The notes under the pieces were generated by a model that searched no databases, was not told where the DNA came from, and saw only the letters and a list, made by a program, of their open reading frames with translations. A program made the position numbers and the translations under genes. A DNA stretch of 64,000 nucleotides from NCBI GenBank assembly GCA_032718475.1, contig JAUCBJ010008744.1, positions 1 through 64,000 of the forward strand, written 5' to 3'. Position 1 is the first letter of the stretch; the number at the start of each line of letters is the position of its first letter. Below are positions 12,184 to 24,300 of this stretch, one piece after another. This DNA is from Nemertoderma westbladi. Taxonomy: Eukaryota > Xenacoelomorpha > Nemertodermatida > Nemertodermatidae.

Positions 12184-13175
12184 TAAATGAGGACCACTAC
12201 ACAAGGCATGATAATGCCTAGAGAACCCGGGTTTAATCTGCGTGATTAGCAAGTGCAAATTTAGTAAATAGTGCAAGTGGTGCGCCGACCCAAACTCTGG
12301 CTACATACGGTGGGGGGGGGGGGGGGGGGTAGAGCTAGAGTGGCGTCCTCTCTCTGCCTTACAGGAAACAGCCAAGAGAGAGGAACCTCAGGGTTGCGTG
12401 TTTCACGTTAAATTTGAATCAACGATTGGACGCGGACTAAAATATTCCACAACTCACGAGAGCCAAAGAGTTTACGCAGATCTACCTTAATTGTATTAGT
12501 TACCGGGGCAACGCCTGGCCTCTACAATGCATTTGACATAAAAAGTGATTAGCAAGAAATAAATTGGATCGCGATACCGATCGCGATACCGCTCAAACCG
12601 ATTCTGCGATTATAATTGAGATGTTTAACGCGATTACAAATCGCAATAGATGCAAATCCAAAATTATATCGCACATTACGAACAAAATGGTGAGTTTTAT
12701 AGAAGTTGCCTTCAGAGGCAGAACAGTGATAGAATTTAAATGAATTTAAGACTATTTCGTGGAAAAAAAAAGTGATATTATATCGATGGAATTAATTAAT
12801 TTGATATCTCTGAGATTTGACTTAAAGCATTACTTACTACTAAAACAATCACTGCCGTAACCTATAATATTTAAACTATTACCGACTTTAGAATCAATCT
12901 TACAATTATTTCGCGTCAGTCAGAATGTTGTGCATGGATGTTTTCTGTTCTTCATAACGTATGGATATTAACAATGAATAACTGTATCACTGTAACCTTA
13001 TCCAGAACTTGGGGACACAATGTAAACCATAGATGTTCAAAATTTGAAATTGTTTTAAGTAGCCTATATAGTTCCCCAGATGTAGGATTTAATACAATTC
13101 ATACATACAATACACAAGAATTCATTGCTTACTTCATGAACTAATTTTAACTTAAGCAACTAGGCTAAGTAACTA

Positions 13176-13285
13176 TGGGGGATAGGGAGTTGTGGGGGCG
13201 TAATTTTGTGGACAAGCCGGCACAGCAATCTTAAAAATGCAGCTGCAATGCAGCATGCCGATCCTAGTAGTAATAGTAGTAGTAG
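13176..13285 (+). mobile_element. 3' fragment of (TAG)n-tailed LINE, copy 1
   Basis: The sequence from GGGGGATAGGGAGTTG to GCCGATCCTAGTAG matches the last ~110 bp of the longer LINE copy ending near 59006, including its stop-codon region and the start of the (TAG)n tail. It is preceded at 13166-13175 by TAAGTAACTA, and the same decamer recurs at 13514-13523 after the adjoining minisatellite. This is the expected target-site duplication of a heavily 5'-truncated insertion. Confidence 0.88.
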
Positions 13286-13505
13286 TCGGTTGTCTGCTGT
13301 CGGTTGTCTGCTGTCGGCTGTCTGCTGTCGGTTGTCTGCTGTTGGTCGTCTGCTGTCGGTTGTCTGCTGTCGGTTGTCTGCCGTTGGTCGTCTGTTGTCG
13401 GTTGTCTGCTGTCGGTTGTCTGCTGTCGGTTGTCTGCTGTCGGTTGTTGGTTGTCTGCTGTCGGTTGTCTGCTTGTCGGTTGTTGGTTGTCTGCTGTTGG
13501 TCTTC
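13286..13505 (+). repeat. 14-bp minisatellite inside a LINE insertion
   Basis: About 15 copies of TGTCTGCTGTCGGT, with variants such as CTGTTGGTCGT. The array follows directly on the LINE (TAG)n tail and lies inside the flanking TAAGTAACTA duplication (13166-13175 and 13514-13523). It therefore arose from, or was inserted with, the retrotransposed tail. Three Cys/Leu/Val-rich frames span it because the unit lacks stop codons. They are not considered genes. Confidence 0.93.
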
Positions 13506-13775
13506 TTTTAAGTTAAGTAACTAAGCACTTTTGAAGCTGTAACAAAAACCCAATTAGATCTAACTAGTGCGGTGGCTGGAGCTGCCAATCACCGCCTCCT
13601 AAGAAGAATAGCTATATATTAATAACGAGCGATGCCAATAATTACGTTTATAGCGTTATAACAATTCGATTAAATAAATTTCATACAATATTGAGGCTGG
13701 CAAATTTCTGAAAAAATATTTTTATCATCGTGTGGAGCGAGCCACTACCTTTAGCGTATACACTGTTAGTAGCTA

Positions 13776-14041
13776 ATTGCAGACCATTGCTTTCGCCGTG
13801 AGGACCAGCCAGTGCATAATCTTGTACTTTGGCAGCCTCATGGAGTGAATAAGCATGGTGGACAGCCCATGACTTTCTTGAGACGCATCTTAAAGGACAC
13901 TGGCCTTGAAGATGCGGATGATCTAGCAAATGTCATGGGTGATAGGGAGTTGTGGCGGTGCAATTTTGTCGATAAGCCGGCACAGCATTCTTAAAAATGC
14001 AGCTGCAATGCAGCATGCCGATCCTAGTAGTAGTTAGTAGA
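13776..14041 (+). mobile_element. 3' fragment of (TAG)n-tailed LINE, copy 2
   Basis: About 265 bp nearly identical to 58744-58990 of the longer copy. It encodes the C-terminal LINE residues (HNLVLWQPHGVNKHGGQPMT, then RRILKDTGLEDADDLANVMG) up to the stop, followed by the AATGCAGCTGCAATGCAGCA segment and the (TAG)n tail. It is truncated at its 5' end near CATTGCTTTCGCCG. High identity to the 58-kb copy suggests recent spread. The same strand as copy 1, about 0.6 kb downstream. Confidence 0.92.
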
Positions 14042-14542
14042 TAGGACAATTAGTTAACCGTCGGTCGTTGTCGTTCTTGTCGTCGAAAAATGTTCGAACG
14101 CAAATAAGTCGGTCAATCTTTGATGAAAAGGAAAACAAACTTGGTACAAATGTAGTCCAAGTCCATAATAAAGGTTATAAATTCTTCTACACACAGACAG
14201 ACTTGTATAGTTGATATATCGACCGCTAGGGGGCGAATAACTAGGTCCACTGGTCCATTGTACCTCTATGGAAAGGCTCATCTATAGCTGTGTGCGCGAA
14301 GGCCCCACGAACGTGTCTAGGTCTACGTGACCTTCTGTAAATATCCGTTTCAGTTATGTGAAATTGTCTCCAAGCCCGAGAGTAAATAACGATATATATA
14401 AATATTGCACTGGAGGTCGCTCATTAAATGTAAAGTTACTTATGTTTAATAAAACAAACCAAATAAAATTGTTATGTAGCGATATAATTTAATTTGCACC
14501 TCAGCAACTTAGAATTGAAAGTAACCTACCTTTATTTATTTC
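14042..14542. other. Intergenic stretch, no gene seen
   Basis: AT-rich sequence without repeats or convincing frames. It holds AATAAATAAA on the minus strand (plus 14531-14541), immediately past the stop of the adjacent minus-strand ORF, which could act as its polyadenylation signal. Confidence 0.5.
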
Positions 14543-15289
14543 CTATGCATTACTGCTCGAATTCTTGTTTGAGTACTTGAGTTTAATGATCTCGGGGTTG
14601 ACACACATAAAGTATCTCGGGTCTACCCCACGTCGTCTAGCAACGGGCCCCTGACTGCCTAGCAACGGGGAAGCCGGGGCGACGCACGCTTTACAGCCGG
14701 GCCGGGGCGTTGTGTGGAGGAAGTGGCGTTGTGGTGGGGGCGTTCTAGTGGGCAGAAAGCGGCGTCGTGGTGCCGTTGGTGAGTCAGTGAGGGGGGTGAT
14801 AAGTCGGCGTGGGAGGGCTGGGGAGTATGTGGTGAGGTGTGGCGAAACGGGGATGGTGGGTGGTGCCGTGTCGATGTGAGGCGACAACCCACTACTGTGT
14901 GACACCGCCCCACTGCTGGGTGACATAGTCTCACTACTGTGTGACACCGCCCCACTACTGTAAGGCGCCATGAGTCTGCGGTGCAGCGGTACGGGATTGA
15001 CTGAGTCGGACTGCGCCGACTGCTTGAGGGACCGACTGAACATCGGCGATGCAAGATGCAGACGGGCGGTGGCGAGGGCACGCCGAGCTGCCACCGGAGT
15101 GGCGGCATTGGAACCAGTTGATATACCGCGCCGCAGTGGAACTGGGGTGGTGATGTTGGAACCAGCTGATATACCACGTCGCAGTGGCACTGGGGTCGCC
15201 ACCCCAGATAGCGAATTGGGTTTGCTGGTCGGCGCTGCAGGAGATTCTTCGCTTTCGTTTGCAGGGTGCGACTTCACATCGGCTTCCAT
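14543..15289 (-). CDS. Unrecognised Pro/Ser/Arg-rich protein, 248 aa
   Basis: I do not recognise this protein. The frame is GC-rich against an AT-rich background, which favours real coding. The N-terminal part is acidic (MEADVKSHPANESEESPAAP). A degenerate repeat TPVPLRRGIS(A/T)GSN follows, occurring twice near residues 32-60. Then come Ser/His-rich repeats (SSGAVSHSS), several Arg-Arg pairs followed by hydrophobics and Ser/Thr, and a more complex tail with GVDPRYFMCVNPEIIKLKY. It looks mostly disordered, with possible basophilic-kinase sites (RRGIS, RRLIT). A possible acceptor AG lies at about 15305-15306 just 5' of the ATG, so this may be a last exon rather than a whole gene. AATAAATAAA follows the stop within a few bases. 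Overlapping frames on both strands stay open because of GC content, so a chance ORF is not excluded. Confidence 0.45.
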   Translation of the reverse strand: MEADVKSHPANESEESPAAPTSKPNSLSGVATPVPLRRGISAGSNITTPVPLRRGISTGSNAATPVAARRALATARLHLASPMFSRSLKQSAQSDSVNPVPLHRRLMAPYSSGAVSHSSETMSPSSGAVSHSSGLSPHIDTAPPTIPVSPHLTTYSPALPRRLITPLTDSPTAPRRRFLPTRTPPPQRHFLHTTPRPGCKACVAPASPLLGSQGPVARRRGVDPRYFMCVNPEIIKLKYSNKNSSSNA

Positions 15290-15355
15290 TTCTGTCCACG
15301 CCTATCAACATAATAAGTTACCGTAAATATAATTAATTAACCTTACAGCACCGTA

Positions 15356-18300
15356 CACACTACACCAAACAATGAAGGTCCTTGTAGTGTGATTTGTTGC
15401 TACAGGCGTCCTTCATTGTTTGGTGTGGTGTGATTTGTTGCTACATGCGTCCTTCATTGTTTGGTGTAGTGTGATTTGTTGCTACATGCGTCCTTCATTG
15501 TTTGGTGTACTGTGATTTGTTGCTACATGCGTCCTTCATTGTTTGGTGTAGTGTGATTTGTTGCTACATGCGTCCTTAATTGTTTGGTGTAGTGTGATTT
15601 GTTGCTACATGCGTCCTTCATTGTTTGGTGTAGTGTGATTTGTTGCTACATGCGTCCTTAATTGTTTGGTGTAGTGTGATTTGTTGCTACATGCGTCCTT
15701 CATTGTTTGGTGTAGTGTGATTAGTTGCTACATGCGTCCTTCATTGTTTGGTGTAGTGTGATTTGTTGCTACATGCGTCCTTCATTGTTTGGTGTACTGT
15801 GATTTGTTGCTACATGCGTCCTTAATTGTTTGGTGTAGTGTGATTTGTTGCTACATGCGTCCTTAATTGTTTGGTGTAGTGTGATTTGTTGCTACATGCG
15901 TCCTTCATTGTTTGGTGTAGTGTGATTTGTTGCTACATGCGTCTTTCATTGTTTGGTGTAGTACGATTTGTTGCTACATATGACCTTCATTGTTTTATTG
16001 TTTGGTGTAGTGTGATTTGTTGCTACATGCGTCCTTCATTGTTTGGTGTAGTGTGATTTGTTGCTACATGCGTCCTTCATTGTTTGGTGTAGTGTGATTT
16101 GTTGATACATGCGTACTTCATTGTTTGGTGTAGTACGATTTGTTGCTACATATGACCTTCATTGTTTCATTGTTTGGTGTAGTGTGATTTGTTGCTACAT
16201 GCGTCCTTGATTGTTTGGTGTAGTGTGATTTGTTGCTACATGCGTCCTTCATTGTTTGGTGTAGTGTGATTTGTTGCTACATGAGTCCTTCATTGTTTGG
16301 TGTAGTGTGATTTGTTGCTACATGCGTCCTTCATTGTTTGGTGTAGTGTGATTTGTTGCTACATGCGTCCTTCATTGTTTGGTGTAGTGTGATTTGTTGC
16401 TACATGCGTCTTTCATTGTTTGGTGTAGTACGATTTGTTGCTACATGCGTCCTTCATTGATTGGTGTAGTGTGATTTGTTGCTACATGCGTCCTTCATTG
16501 TTTGGTGTAGTGTGATTTGTTGCTACATGCGTCTTTCATTGTTTGGTGTAGTACGATTTGTTGCTACATGCGTCCTTCATTGATTGGTGTAGTGTGATTT
16601 GTTGCTACATGCGTCCTTCATTGTTTGGTGTAGTGTGATTTGTTGCTACATGCGTCTTTCATTGTTTGGTGTAGTACGATTTGTTGCTACATGCGTCCTT
16701 CATTGATTGGTGTAGTGTGATTTGTTGCTACATGCGTCCTTCATTGTTTGGTGTAGTGTGATTTGTTGCTACATGCGTCTTTCATTGTTTGGTGTAGTAC
16801 GATTTGTTGCTACATGCGTCCTTCATTGATTGGTGTAGTGTGATTTGTTGCTACATGCGTCCTTCATTGTTTGGTGTAGTGTGATTTGTTGCTACATGAG
16901 TCCTTCATTGTTTGGTGTAGTGTGATTTGTTGCTACATGCGTCTTTCATTGTTTGGTGTAGTGTGATTTGTTGCTACATGCGTCCTTCATTGTTTGGTGT
17001 AGTGTGATTTGTTGCTACATGCGTCTTTCATTGTTTGGTGTAGTACGATTTGTTGCTACATGCGTCCTTCATTGATTGGTGTAGTGTGATTTGTTGCTAC
17101 ATGCGTCCTTCATTGATTGGTGTAGTGTGATTTGTTGCTACATGCGTCCTTCATTGTTTGGTGTAGTGTGATTTGTTGCTACATGCGTCTTTCATTGTTT
17201 GGTGTAGTACGATTTGTTGCTACATGCGTCCTTCATTGATTGGTGTAGTGTGATTTGTTGCTACATGCGTCCTTCATTGTTTGGTGTAGTGTGATTTGTT
17301 GCTACATGCGTCCTTCATTGTTTGGTGTAGTGTGATTTGTTGCTACATGCGTCCTTCATTGTTTGGTGTAGTGTGATTTGTTGCTACATGCGTCCTTCAT
17401 TGTTTGGTGTAGTGTGATTTGTTGCTACATGCGTCTTTCATTGTTTGGTGTAGTACGATTTGTTGCTACATATGACCTTCATTGTTTTATTGTTTGGTGT
17501 AGTGTGATTTGTTGCTACATGCGTCCTTCATTGTTTGGTGTAGTGTGATTTGTTGCTACATGCGTCCTTCATTGTTTGGTGTAGTGTGATTTGTTGCTAC
17601 ATGCGTCCTTCATTGTTTGGTGTAGTGTGATTTGTTGCTACATGCGTCCTTCATTGTTTGGTGTAGTGTGATTTGTTGCTACATGTGTCCTTCATTGTTT
17701 GGTGTAGTGTGATTTGTTGCTACATGCGTACTTCATTGTTTGGTGTAGTACGATTTGTTGCTACATATGACCTTCATTGTTTCATTGTTTGGTGTAGTGT
17801 GATTTGTTGCTACATGCGTCCTTCATTGTTTGGTGTAGTGTGATTTGTTGCTACATGCGTCCTTCATTGTTTGGTGTAGTGTGATTTGTTGCTACATGCG
17901 TCCTTCATTGTTTGGTGTAGTGTGATTTGTTGCTACATGTGTCCTTCATTGTTTGGTGTAGTGTGATTTGTTGCTACATGCGTCCTTCATTGTTTGGTGT
18001 AGTGTGATTTGTTGCTACATGCGTCCTTCATTGTTTGGTGTAGTGTGATTTGTTGCTACATGCGTCTTTCATTGTTTGGTGTAGTACGATTTGTTGCTAC
18101 ATATGACCTTCATTGTTTTATTGTTTGGTGTAGTGTGATTTGTTGCTACATGCGTCCTTCATTGTTTGGTGTAGTGTGATTTGTTGCTACATGCCTCCTT
18201 AATTGTTTGGTGTAGTGTGATTTGTTGCTACATGCGTCCTTCATTGTTTGGTGTAGTGTGATTTGTTGCTACATGCGTCTTTCATTGTTTGGTGTAGTGT

Positions 18301-21300
18301 GATTTGTTGCTTCATGCGTACTCCATTGTTTGGTGTAGTGCGATTTGTTGCTACATATGACCTTCATTGTTTCATTGTTTGGTGTAGTGTGATTTGTTGC
18401 TACATGCGTCCTTCATTGTTTAGTGTAGTGTGATTTCTTGTTACATGTGTACTTCATTGTTTGGTGTAGTGTGATTTGTTGCTACATGCGTCCTTCATTG
18501 ATTGGTGTAGTGTGATTTGTTGCTACATGCGTCCTTCATTGTTTGGTGTAGTGTGATTTCTTGTTACATGCGTACTTCATTGTTTGGTGTAGTGTGATTT
18601 GTTGCTACATGCGTCCTTCATTGTTTGGTGTAGTGTGATTTGTTGCTACATGCGTCCTTCATTGTTTGGTGTGGTGTGATTTGTTGCTACATGCGTCCTT
18701 CATTGTTTGGTGTAGTGTGATTTGTTGCTACATGCGTCCTTCATTGTTTGGTGTAGTGTGATTTGTTGCTACATGCGTCCTTCATTGTTTGGTGTAGTGT
18801 GATTTGTTGCTACATGCGTCCTTAATTGTTTGGTGTAGTGTGATTTGTTGCTACATGCGTCCTTCATTGTTTGGTGTAGTGTGATTTGTTGCTACATGCG
18901 TCTTTCATTGTTTGGTGTAGTACGATTTGTTGCTACATATGACCTTCATTGTTTTATTGTTTGGTGTAGTGTGATTTGTTGCTACATGCGTCCTTCATTG
19001 TTTGGTGTAGTGTGATTTGTTGCTACATGCGTCCTTCATTGTTTGGTGTAGTGTGATTTGTTGCTACATGCGTACTTCATTGTTTGGTGTAGTACGATTT
19101 GTTGCTACATATGACCTTCATTGTTTCATTGTTTGGTGTAGTGTGATTTGTTGCTACATGCGTCCTTCATTGTTTGGTGTAGTGTGATTTGTTGCTACAT
19201 GCGTCCTTCATTGTTTGGTGTAGTGTGATTTGTTGCTACATGAGTCCTTCATTGTTTGGTGTAGTGTGATTTGTTGCTACATGCGTCCTTCATTGTTTGG
19301 TGTAGTGTGATTTGTTGCTACATGCGTCCTTCATTGTTTGGTGTAGTGTAATTTGTTGCTACATGCGTCCTTCATTGTTTGGTGTAGTGTGATTTGTTGC
19401 TACATGCGTCTTTCATTGTTTGGTGTAGTACGATTTGTTGCTACATATGACCTTCATTGTTTTATTGTTTGGTGTAGTGTGATTTGTTGCTACATGCGTC
19501 CTTCATTGTTTGGTGTAGTGTGATTTGTTGCTACATGCGTCCTTCATTGTTTGGTGTAGTGTGATTTGTTGCTACATGCGTCCTTCATTGTTTGGTGTAG
19601 TGTGATTTGTTGCTACATGCGTCCTTCATTGTTTGGTGTAGTGTGATTTGTTGCTACATGTGTCCTTCATTGTTTGGTGTAGTGTGATTTGTTGCTACAT
19701 GCGTACTTCATTGTTTGGTGTAGTACGATTTGTTGCTACATATGACCTTCATTGTTTCATTGTTTGGTGTAGTGTGATTTGTTGCTACATGCGTCCTTCA
19801 TTGTTTGGTGTAGTGTGATTTGTTGCTACATGCGTCCTTCATTGTTTGGTGTAGTGTGATTTGTTGCTACATGCGTCCTTCATTGTTTGGTGTAGTGTGA
19901 TTTGTTGCTACATGTGTCCTTCATTGTTTGGTGTAGTGTGATTTGTTGCTACATGCGTCCTTCATTGTTTGGTGTAGTGTGATTTGTTGCTACATGCGTC
20001 CTTCATTGTTTGGTGTAGTGTGATTTGTTGCTACATGCGTCTTTCATTGTTTGGTGTAGTACGATTTGTTGCTACATATGACCTTCATTGTTTTATTGTT
20101 TGGTGTAGTGTGATTTGTTGCTACATGCGTCCTTCATTGTTTGGTGTAGTGTGATTTGTTGCTACATGCGTCCTTCATTGTTTGGTGTAGTGTGATTTGT
20201 TGCTACATGCGTACTTCATTGTTTGGTGTAGTACGATTTGTTGCTACATATGACCTTCATTTATTCATTGTTTGGTGTAGTGTGATTTGTTGCTACATGC
20301 GTCCTTCATTGTTTGGTGTAGTGTGATTTCTTGTTACATGCGTACTTCATTGTTTGGTGTAGTGTGATTTGTTGCTACATGCGTCCTTCATTGATTGGTG
20401 TAGTGTGATTTGTTGCTACATGCGTCCTTCATTGTTTGGTGTAGTGTGATTTCTTGTTACATGCGTACTTCATTGTTTGGTGTAGTGTGATTTGTTGCTA
20501 CATGCGTCCTTCATTGTTTGGTGTAGTGTGATTTGTTGCTACATGCGTCATTCATTGTTTGGTGTAGTACGATTTGTTGCTACATATGACCTTCATTGTT
20601 TCATTGTTTGGTGTAGTGTGATTTGTTGCTACATGCGTCCTTCATTGATTGGTGTAGTGTGATTTGTTGCTACATGCGTCCTTCATTGTTTGGTGTAGTG
20701 TGATTTCTTGTTACATGCGTACTTCATTGTTTGGTGTAGTGTGATTTGTTGCTACATGCGTCCTTCATTGTTTGGTGTAGTGTGATTTGTTGCTACATGC
20801 GTCATTCATTGTTTGGTGTAGTACGATTTGTTGCTACATATGACCTTCAGTGTTTCATTGTTTGGTGTAGTGTGGTTTGTTGCTACATGCGTCCTTCATT
20901 GTTTGGTGTAGTGTGATTTGTTGCTACATGCGTCCTTCATTGTTTGGTGTAGTGATTTGTTGCTACATGCGTCCTTCATTGTTTGGTGTAGTGTGATTTG
21001 TTGCTACATGCGTCCTTCATTGTTTGGTGTAGTGTGATTTGTTGCTACATGCGTCCTTCATTGTTTGGTGTAGTGATTTGTTGCTACATGCGTCCTTCAT
21101 TGTTTGGTGTAGTGTGATTTGTTGCTACATGCGTCCTTCATTGTTTGGTGTAGTGTGATTTGTTGCTACATGCATCCTTCATTGTTTGGTGTAGTGTGAT
21201 TTGTTGCTACATGCGTCCTTCATTGTTTGGTGTAGTGTGATTTGTTGCTACATGCGTCCTTCATTGTTTGGTGTAGTGTGATTTGTTGCTACATGCGTCC

Positions 21301-24300
21301 TTCATTGTTTGGTGTAGTACGATTTGTTGCTACATATGACCTTCATTGTTTCATTGTTTGGTGTAGTGTGATTTGTTGCTACATGCGTCCTTCATTGTTT
21401 GGTGTAGTGTGATTTCTTGTTACATGCGTCCTTCATTGTTTGGTGTAGTGTGATTTGTTGCTACATGCGTCCTTCATTGTTTGGTGTAGTGTGATTTGTT
21501 GCTACATGCGTCCTTCATTGTTTGGTGTAGTGTGATTTCTTGTTACATGCGCCCTTCATTGTTTGGTGTAGTGTGATTTGTTGCTACATGCGTCCTTCAT
21601 TGTTTGTTGAAGTACGATTTGTTGCTACATGCGTCCTTCATTGTTTGGTGTAGTGTGATTTGTTGCTACGTGCGTCCTTCATTGTTTGGTGTAGTGTGAT
21701 TTGTTGCTACATGCGTCCTTTATTGTTTGTTGTAGTGCGATTTGTTGCTACATGCGTCCTTCATTGTTTGGTGTAGTGTGATTTGTAGCTACATGCGTCC
21801 TTCATTGTTTGTTGTAGTGTGATTTGTTGCTACATGCGTCCTTCATTGTTTGGTGTAGTGTGATTTGTTGCTACATGCGTCCTTCATTGTTTGGTGTAGT
21901 GTGATTTGTTGCTACATGCGTCCTTCATTGTTTGTTGTAGTGCGATTTGTTGCTACATGCGTCCTTCATTGTTTGGTGTAGTGTGATTTGTTGCTACATG
22001 CGTCCTTCATTGTTTGTTGTAGTGCGATTTGTTGCTACATGCGTCCTTCATTGTTTGGTGTAGTGTGATTTGTTGCTACATGCGTCCCTCATTGTTTGGT
22101 GTAGTGCGATTTGTTGCTACATGCGTCCTTCATTGTTTGTTGTAGTGTGATTTGTTGCTACATGCGTCCTTCGTTGTTTGGTGTAGTGTGATTTGTTGCT
22201 ACATGCGTCCTTCATTGTTTGGTGTAGTGTGATTTCTTGTTACATGCGTACTTCATTGTTTGGTGTAGTGTGATTTGTTGCTACATGCGTCCTTCATTGT
22301 TTGGTGTAGTGTGATTTGTTGCTACATGCGTCATTCATTGTTTGGTGTAGTACGATTTGTTGCTACATATGACCTTCAGTGTTTCATTGTTTGGTGTAGT
22401 GTGATTTCTTTCTACATGCGTCCTTCATTGTTTGGTGTAGTGTGATTTGTTGCTACATGCGTCCTTCATTGTTTGGTGTAGTGATTTGTTGCTACATGCG
22501 TCCTTCATTGTTTGGTGTAGTGTGATTTGTTGCTACATGCGTCCTTCATTGTTTGGTGTAGTGTGATTTGTTGCTACATGCGTCCTTCATTGTTTGGTGT
22601 AGTGATTTGTTGCTACATGCGTCCTTCATTGTTTGGTGTAGTACGATTTGTTGCTACATATGACCTTCATTGTTTCATTGTTTGGTGTAGTGCGATTTGT
22701 TGCTACATGCGTCCTTCATTGATTGGTGTAGTGTGATTTGTTGCTACATGCGTCCTTCATTGTTTGGTGTAGTGTGATTTCTTGTTACATGCGTACTTCA
22801 TTGTTTGGTGTAGTGTGATTTGTTGCTACATGCGTCCTTCATTGTTTGGTGTAGTGTGATTTGTTGCTACATGCGTCATTCATTGTTTGGTGTAGTACGA
22901 TTTGTTGCTACATATGACCTTCATTGTTTCATTGTTTGGTGTAGTGTGATTTGTTGCTACATGCGTCCTTCATTGATTGGTGTAGTGTGATTTGTTGCTA
23001 CATGCATCCTTCATTGTTTGGTGTAGTGTGATTTGTTGCTACATGCGTCCTTCATTGTTTGGTGTAGTGATTTGTTGCTACATGCGTCCTTCATTGTTTG
23101 GTGTAGTGTGATTTGTTGCTACATGCGTCCTTCATTGTTTGGTGTAGTGTGATTTGTTGCTACATGCGTCCTTCATTGTTTGGTGTAGTGATTTGTTGCT
23201 ACATGCGTCCTTCATTGTTTGGTGTAGTACGATTTGTTGCTACATATGACCTTCATTGTTTCATTGTTTAGTGTAGTGCGATTTGTTGCTACATGCGTCC
23301 TTCATTGATTGGTGTAGTGTGATTTGTTGCTACATGCGTCCTTCATTGTTTGGTGTAGTGTGATTTCTTGTTGCATGCGTACTTCATTGTTTGGTGTAGT
23401 GTGATTTGTTGCTACATGCGTCCTTCATTGTTTGGTGTAGTGTGATTTGTTGCTACATGCGTCATTCATTGTTTGGTGTAGTACGATTTGTTGCTACATA
23501 TGACCTTCAGTGTTTCATTGTTTGGTGTAGTGTGATTTCTTTCTACATGCGTCCTTCATTGTTTGGTGTAGTGTGATTTGTTGCTACATGCGTCCTTCAT
23601 TGTTTGGTGTAGTGATTTGTTGCTACATGCGTCCTTCATTGTTTGGTGTAGTGTGATTTGTTGCTACATGCGTCCTTCATTGTTTGGTGTAGTGTGATTT
23701 GTTGCTACATGCGTCCTTCATTGTTTGGTGTAGTGATTTGTTGCTACATGCGTCCTTCATTGTTTGGTGTAGTGTGATTTGTTGCTACATATGACCTTCA
23801 TTGTTTCATTGTTTGGTGTAGTGTGATTTGTTGCTACATGCATCCTTCATTGATTGGTGTAGTGCGATTTGTTGATACATGCGTCCTTCATTGTTTGGTG
23901 TAATGTGATTTGTTGCTACATGCGTCCTTCATTGATTGGTGTAGTGTGATTTGTTGCTACATGCGTCCTTCATTGTTTGGTGTAGTGTGATTTCTTGTTA
24001 CATGCGTACTTCATTGTTTGGTGTAGTGTGATTTGTTGCTACATGCGTCCTTCATTGTTTGGTGTAGTGTGATTTGTTGCTACATGCGTCCTTCATTGTT
24101 TGGTGTAGTGTGATTTGTTGCTACATGCGTCATTCATTGTTTGGTGTAGTACGATTTGTTGCTACATATGATCTTCATTGTTTCATTGTTTGGTGTAGTG
24201 TGATTTGTTGCTACATGCGTCCTTCATTGATTGGTGTAGTGTGATTTGTTGCTACATGCATCCTTCATTGTTTGGTGTAGTGTGATTTGTTGCTACATGC

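Noticed and set aside
13206-13524. Three overlapping Cys/Leu/Val-rich frames
   Set aside because: Produced by the 14-bp minisatellite; no frame is favoured.
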